A stretch of DNA of 38,012 nt, taken from contig CAYTVG010000028.1 of NCBI GenBank assembly GCA_964441755.1, forward strand, positions 1 through 38,012, read 5' to 3'. This document shows positions 33,883-38,012 of this stretch, in pieces. Position 1 is the stretch's first letter. Each line of letters starts with the position of its first letter. The position numbers were made by a program, and so were the translations under genes. Origin of the DNA: JAUMBM01 sp964441755 (lineage in GTDB: Bacteria > Bacteroidota > Bacteroidia > Chitinophagales > Saprospiraceae). Under the pieces are notes generated by a model. It made no database searches. It worked only from the letters and a program-made list of their open reading frames with translations, and was not told the DNA's origin.

Positions 33883-34679
33883 ACGAAGTTGTTGGCTGTT
33901 TTGTGTTTTCTGCCGGGGTTGCCCGCCGACAGTGGTATGTGCATATGAAGGGTGGTTGCTGTTTGCTTATTTGAAACGCGTTTCTGTCAGCGGTTTTCAG
34001 CTTTTTGCCGTTGCGTGTTGTTGATTTCGCTGCCGCAAAAAGTGCCACCCCGCCCAACAATCAGCTCGCTTTTGCCGCCGGCAGTAAACCCCGTACGAAC
34101 ACGGTTTCGCAGGTGTTTAGTTTCGCTCAGCACGCCCGAATCCGTTTTTCGCAGTTTCAGTCATCCGGTATCTGCCAGGCCGCTGCCAAAAGTGCTTCTC
34201 CGCCCGACAATCAGCTCGCTTTTGCCGCCGGCAGTAAATCCGTACGAACACGGTTTCGCAGGTGTTTAGTTTCGCTCAGTGCGCCCGAATCCGTTTTTCG
34301 CAGTTTCAGTCATCCGGTACCTGCCAGGCCGCTGCCAAAAGCGCCATCGCTCCAGACAATCAGCCCGCTTTTGCCGCCGGCAGTAAACCTGTACGAACAC
34401 GGTTTCGCAGGTGTTTAGTTTCGCACATTGCGCCCGAATCCGTTTTTCGCGGTTTCAGTCGCCCGGCACCCGTCCGGCTATCGCCAAAAGCGCCACTGCT
34501 CCCAACAATCAGCCCGCTTTTGCCGCCGGCCAAAAAACCTTACCTAAGCGCTAAAGGCCTGATAAATACACCCATGGCAAATATTATCATTTGCTGACAA
34601 GCATAACTATGCATATCTTGCATACGACTTTGTAAATCCTGCATTTTGTTGTCGTTCGCCACCCGAAAATCTGCCACCT
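33883..34679. other. 797-bp divergent intergenic region between the two regulator loci
   Basis: The histidine kinase reads left and the hybrid regulator reads right from this region. Its middle is the 150-bp tandem repeat. The last 120 bp before the hybrid gene are AT-richer and include a weak plus-strand promoter match: TTG near 34592 followed after about 20 bp by TATCTTGC. Plus-strand frames across the repeats show compositional bias only and no domain. Confidence 0.5.
34031..34535. repeat. 150-bp non-coding tandem repeat, about 3.3 copies
   Basis: Units start at about 34031, 34184, 34333 and 34482 (the last is partial), 149-153 bp apart. The best-conserved block includes CAATCAGC(T/C)CGCTTTTGCC and TACGAACACGGTTTCGCAGG. 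One-base length changes shift the frame between copies, which argues against a coding origin. The repeats lie between two divergently transcribed signalling loci. Confidence 0.9.
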
Positions 34680-37600
34680 ATGCACTGCCGCCACTATTTG
34701 TACTTTTTTGCCAGCCTGCTGCTGCTGCTCCCGGCCCGGCACCTGCCGGCGCAGGCGGCCGATGAGGTGGTTCTTTTTGACACCTTCAGTTGCTGTGTGA
34801 GCTTGTACGACCAGCTGTATGTGCTGCCCGATGATGGCAGCATCCCCCTGGCCGATGTGCTGTCGGGGCGGGTCGACAGCCTGTTTGTGGCGGCGGCCGG
34901 GCTGCCGCTGGTGCACAGCCGGCCCACCCGCGTCTATGGCCGTGTGCGGCTGCAGCGGCGGTCGCCGGGCGGCCCGGCGATTCAGCGCTACCTGATCACT
35001 TTTCCGATGGACTTGTCGCGGGTGGAGTTGTACCAGCTGCAGCCGGGCGGCTACAGCCGGATGCTGGGCGGCAGCAGCCTGCCTTTCGCTGCGCAGACCT
35101 ACCGGCCCGATTACCCGACCATCGCCAATATGTTTGAGTGGTATGCGGCCAATGACAGTCTGCAGACGTTCTACTTCCGCATCGTCGACTACAGCGGCCT
35201 GCCCTACAAATACCCGACCCTCTACGATGAGCGCGTCATCAGCAGCAACTACAAGAAAAGCAGCCCCTGGCTGTTTTTTCTGCTGGGCGCGCTGGCGATG
35301 GTGTGGTTGTACAACCTCTGGCTGCTGCTGTACCGGCGCGACCGCCTGCACCTGTACTACATCCTCTACCTCAGCAGTTTTATCATCTACCTGCTGTACT
35401 CCTCCAATGTGCTGATGCGCTGGCTGGCGGAGGAGGTGTTTGCGGGCAGACCGGCGGTCCATTACTATTGCCGGCTCAATTACTACCTGCTGGTTTTCAG
35501 CTATCTGAATTTCATACAATCATTTTTGAACCTGCGCGAAAGCCTGCCCCGCTGGCAGCGGCTGTTTGATTTTTTCAAATGGCTGGGGCTGGGGCTGCTG
35601 CTGGCCTCGGCGGTGTTCCTCTATTTTTCGCACTACAACATCTGGGTGGTCGACACCGTCTTTTCGGTTTTTCTGGCGGCCGTGCTGCTGCTTGTCATCC
35701 CTTTTGCGCTGGCGCTGCGCCGCCTGCAGTCGGTCTACGCCCGCTTTGTGTTGCTGGGCATAACGGCCATGCTGGCCGGCGGGCTTCCCGCCCTGTACGG
35801 GGTGCTGCGCTACGGGCAGTTTATGTGGGAGTACCTGATATTCATACCTTTGGGTGGATTTGTGGAGACGATGGTTTTCATAGCGGGGCTTGCTTACCGG
35901 CAGTACCGCGAGACCATCGACCGCATGAGTCTCGAGGAGCGCAGCGGGCGCGAGCGCTGGCAGAATGAGGTATATGCCAACCTGACCCACGAGTTGCGCA
36001 GCCCCCTGACCATCATGCTGGGCATCGCTGAGCAGTTGGCCGCGCAGTCTGCCGCGGCAGTGCGCCCGGCACTGCTGACGCTGGCCCGCAACGGCCGGCA
36101 GATGCTCAGTTATATTGACAGTATGCTCGACCTATCGCGCCACGGGGGTGAGCAGCGGCCGCTGCAATACCAGCGGTCGGATATTATCAGATTTTTGCGC
36201 TACCAGCTCGACAGTTTCCGCTATTTGGCTGACGGAAAGGGTGTTGCGCTGATTTTTGAGAGTCCGGTGGACAGTTGGCTGCTGGATTTTGCGCCCGACC
36301 CGCTGCAGTCGGTGGTATCCAACCTGCTGTCCAACGCCCTGAAGTTTACGGACAAGGGCGGCCGGGTGCAGCTGCGGGTGCTGCCCGGGCCCATGCTCGA
36401 ACTGCAGGTCATCGACACCGGCCGGGGCATAGCGGCCGAGGAGCTGCCCCGCATTTTTGACCGTTTTTACCGCTCGCCCACAGGGGAGCTGACGGCCAAA
36501 GGCAGCGGCATAGGGCTCGCGCTCAGCCGCGAGCTGGTGGCAGCTATGCAGGGGGTGCTGGAGGTAAAAAGCAAGCCGGGCGAGGGGTCGGTGTTTTCTT
36601 TGCGGTTGCCCGTGGGGGAGGGGGTGGCGGCGGCGCCTGCCAGCGGTGTGCACGCCTCGCCGCGTGCCATGAGCGCTGCTGACGCAGGCAGCCATACGCC
36701 TGCAGCAGGCAGCGATCAGGCTTCGCCGGAAAAACCGCCAGCTTGGGCGGGCGCTGCCTCCGCCTCAGCGGGCGCTGCTGACGCAGGCAGCCACCCGCCT
36801 GCAGCAGGCAGCGCTCAGGCTTCGCCGGAAAAACCGCCAGCTTGGGCGGGTGCTGCCTCCGCCTCAGCGGGCGCTGCTGACGCAGGCAGCCACACGTCTG
36901 CAGCGGGCAGTGCGCAGGCTTCGCCAAAAAAACCACCCGCTTTGGCAGCCGCTGATGCGGCTGCCAAAGCCACCCCCTGGCTACCGCCCGGCGAGGGCGA
37001 ATCCCGCCCGCTGATCCTGCTGGCCGACGATCATCCCGATCTGCTCGCCTACCTGAGCCACTGTTTTTCAGATCATTATGACCTGCAGACGGCCAACGAC
37101 GGTCGCGAAGCACTGCAACTCGCTGAGCGCCTGCTGCCCGACCTGCTGATCTGCGACCTGATGATGCCCGGCATGTCGGGCCTGGAGGTGTGTAGTGCCA
37201 TGAAATCCAACGAACTATGCTGCCACATCCCGATTGTGCTGCTCACTTCCCGGGCCGACGATGAGAGCGTGCTGGCCGGCTTTTCGGCGGGCGCCGATGC
37301 CTACCTGACCAAACCTTTCAGTCGCGAGCAACTGCTGCTGCAGGTGCGCAACCTGCTGGAGACCCGCAGAAAGCTTTACGCCTACTACCGCCTGTCGGCT
37401 CTCAGTCCGCCGGCGCCTGCTCAGAGCGAGGACGTGGCGCAGTGGATGAACAATGATTTTATCCGCAGAATCGTGCTGCTGGTGAGTGCCGACTATACCG
37501 CTTCCTGGGAGGTCAGCAGACTCAGCAAAGCGCTGTTGATCAGCAGTTCGCAACTGCACCGCAAGCTAAAGTCGGTCACGGGCATGACCACCACCGAGTT

Positions 37601-37790
37601 TGTGCGCTACCTGCGCCTGCACGAGGCCCGGCGGCAGTTGCTGGCAGCCCCTGCAAAGACGGTACAGACCGTTGCTCTGGAGGTGGGCTTTGAAAGCTAC
37701 AGCGACTTTAATAATCGCTTCAAAGAGTTGTTTGGCATGACCCCGGGGCGGCTGCGCGACCCCAAAAGCGGGTCCCCGGCAGCGGACTGA
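34680..37790 (+). CDS. Hybrid two-component regulator (7TMR-DISM sensor, HisKA, HATPase, REC, AraC)
   Basis: A 1036-residue one-protein signalling system. A signal peptide (1-27) is followed by a periplasmic 7TMR-DISMED2-like domain (about 30-185), seven membrane helices (about 195-405), HisKA with His437 in NLTHELRSPLT, and HATPase_c (Asn552, DTGRGI at 579-584, GSGIGLALSREL). A 130-residue Ala/Ser/Gly/Pro linker with 33-residue repeats (about 645-770) leads to a receiver domain (DD at 783-784, Asp826 in ICDLMMPGMSG, Lys878 in LTKPF) and an AraC-type HTH (about 925-1028, EVGFESYSDFNNRFKELFG). Hybrid regulators of this type are common in Bacteroidota, but usually carry Y_Y_Y sensor modules. 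It is transcribed away from the other genes; targets are unknown. Confidence 0.95.
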   Translation: MHCRHYLYFFASLLLLLPARHLPAQAADEVVLFDTFSCCVSLYDQLYVLPDDGSIPLADVLSGRVDSLFVAAAGLPLVHSRPTRVYGRVRLQRRSPGGPAIQRYLITFPMDLSRVELYQLQPGGYSRMLGGSSLPFAAQTYRPDYPTIANMFEWYAANDSLQTFYFRIVDYSGLPYKYPTLYDERVISSNYKKSSPWLFFLLGALAMVWLYNLWLLLYRRDRLHLYYILYLSSFIIYLLYSSNVLMRWLAEEVFAGRPAVHYYCRLNYYLLVFSYLNFIQSFLNLRESLPRWQRLFDFFKWLGLGLLLASAVFLYFSHYNIWVVDTVFSVFLAAVLLLVIPFALALRRLQSVYARFVLLGITAMLAGGLPALYGVLRYGQFMWEYLIFIPLGGFVETMVFIAGLAYRQYRETIDRMSLEERSGRERWQNEVYANLTHELRSPLTIMLGIAEQLAAQSAAAVRPALLTLARNGRQMLSYIDSMLDLSRHGGEQRPLQYQRSDIIRFLRYQLDSFRYLADGKGVALIFESPVDSWLLDFAPDPLQSVVSNLLSNALKFTDKGGRVQLRVLPGPMLELQVIDTGRGIAAEELPRIFDRFYRSPTGELTAKGSGIGLALSRELVAAMQGVLEVKSKPGEGSVFSLRLPVGEGVAAAPASGVHASPRAMSAADAGSHTPAAGSDQASPEKPPAWAGAASASAGAADAGSHPPAAGSAQASPEKPPAWAGAASASAGAADAGSHTSAAGSAQASPKKPPALAAADAAAKATPWLPPGEGESRPLILLADDHPDLLAYLSHCFSDHYDLQTANDGREALQLAERLLPDLLICDLMMPGMSGLEVCSAMKSNELCCHIPIVLLTSRADDESVLAGFSAGADAYLTKPFSREQLLLQVRNLLETRRKLYAYYRLSALSPPAPAQSEDVAQWMNNDFIRRIVLLVSADYTASWEVSRLSKALLISSSQLHRKLKSVTGMTTTEFVRYLRLHEARRQLLAAPAKTVQTVALEVGFESYSDFNNRFKELFGMTPGRLRDPKSGSPAAD
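36681..36956 (+). repeat. 99-bp coding tandem repeat in the regulator's linker
   Basis: Three units (36681, 36780, 36879, the last partial) encode 33-residue repeats of the form DAGSH.(P/S)AAGSAQASPEKPP. The first two are nearly identical. The repeat links the kinase core to the receiver and AraC domains, and its period of 99 bp keeps the frame, so copy-number change would only lengthen the linker. Confidence 0.93.
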
Positions 37791-37855
37791 CTTGCTTCCG
37801 GCGCAGTGTAGTGGCGGCAGGCGCAGAGCCGGGTGCCGGCAGCCAGACTCCCTAG

Positions 37856-38012
37856 CCCCTAAGCAGCCGCCAACGCTGGTCTCTTTCGCCTGCCCGTCAG
37901 CCAGGCAGCCCCCTAAGCAGCCGCCAACGCTGGTCTCTTTCGCCTGCCCGTCAGCCAGGCAGCCCCCTAAGCAGCCGCCAACGCTGGTCTCTTTCGCCTG
38001 CCCGTCAGCCAG
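37856..38012. repeat. 54-bp perfect tandem repeat running off the window
   Basis: Units beginning AAGCAGCCGCCAACGCTGG start at 37861, 37915 and 37969, identical over the visible length. The array continues past the edge. There are no unique spacers, so it is not CRISPR. It lies 65 bp after the hybrid-regulator stop. Confidence 0.95.

Noticed and set aside
34005..34418. Plus-strand frame through the 150-bp repeats.
   Set aside because: The repeat spacing is 149-153 bp, so the frame is not kept between copies, and the translation is compositionally biased with no domain.
34587..35519. Minus-strand frame opposite the hybrid regulator (310 codons).
   Set aside because: The plus strand encodes clear sensor and membrane domains; the long antisense frame is a result of high GC content.
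37856..38012. CRISPR-like array.
   Set aside because: Units are contiguous and identical with no unique spacers, and no cas genes are present.

Overview
The window looks like a Bacteroidota chromosome segment, probably from the Saprospiria/Chitinophagia side of the phylum (lineage is inferred). Supporting signs are a hybrid two-component regulator with a 7TMR-DISM sensor and AraC output, an UpxY-type NusG paralogue, ATG starts with weak ribosome binding sites, one TAnnTTTG-type promoter box, and the gene content of the large minus-strand operon. There are no tRNA or rRNA genes, insertion sequences, integrases or CRISPR arrays.

Positions 1-28122 hold a minus-strand extracellular contractile injection system (eCIS, Afp/PVC/AlgoCIS type). 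In transcription order (right to left) it comprises a Cys-rich protein, a DUF1232-like protein, a membrane-anchored hypothetical, a Pvc16/DUF4255-like cap, a protein of unknown function, one sheath, two inner-tube proteins, a 57-residue DUF5908-type protein, a LysM tube-initiation protein, a VgrG-like spike, a PAAR tip, a gp25-like baseplate protein, a 1798-residue baseplate wedge, a 994-residue second baseplate protein, a 1308-residue coiled-coil/collagen-like fibre candidate, the tape-measure protein and a 1679-residue DUF4157 cargo protein. Most junctions from the cap onward are under 60 bp, which suggests one transcript. The particle would be built from sheath and tube, initiated by the LysM protein, capped by DUF4255, measured by the 448-residue ruler and loaded with the DUF4157 protein. 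The usual AAA+ ATPase (Afp15) is not in the window.

The components are unusually decorated. The wedge has a roughly 450-residue insert of Ig-like/carboxypeptidase-regulatory-like domains in AT-rich DNA. The second baseplate protein ends in a ten-cysteine tail. The fibre candidate has near-perfect 20-residue repeats and 18 Gly-X-Y triplets. The cargo has seven 15-residue repeats, a DUF4157 domain, a long helical module and an AT-rich C-terminal tip with a nuclease-like motif.

Positions 28315-32069 carry smaller minus-strand genes: a lipoprotein, a GH46 chitosanase-like enzyme, an NTF2-like secreted protein, a DUF805 membrane protein and an UpxY/NusG-like antiterminator. The antiterminator could act on the long operon downstream, but nothing here proves it.

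Positions 32399-38012 are very GC-rich. They hold a histidine kinase and NarL-type response regulator pair (minus) and a divergent hybrid regulator (plus), separated by about 3.3 copies of a 150-bp tandem repeat. A 19-bp inverted repeat flanks the response regulator. A 54-bp perfect tandem repeat runs off the right edge.
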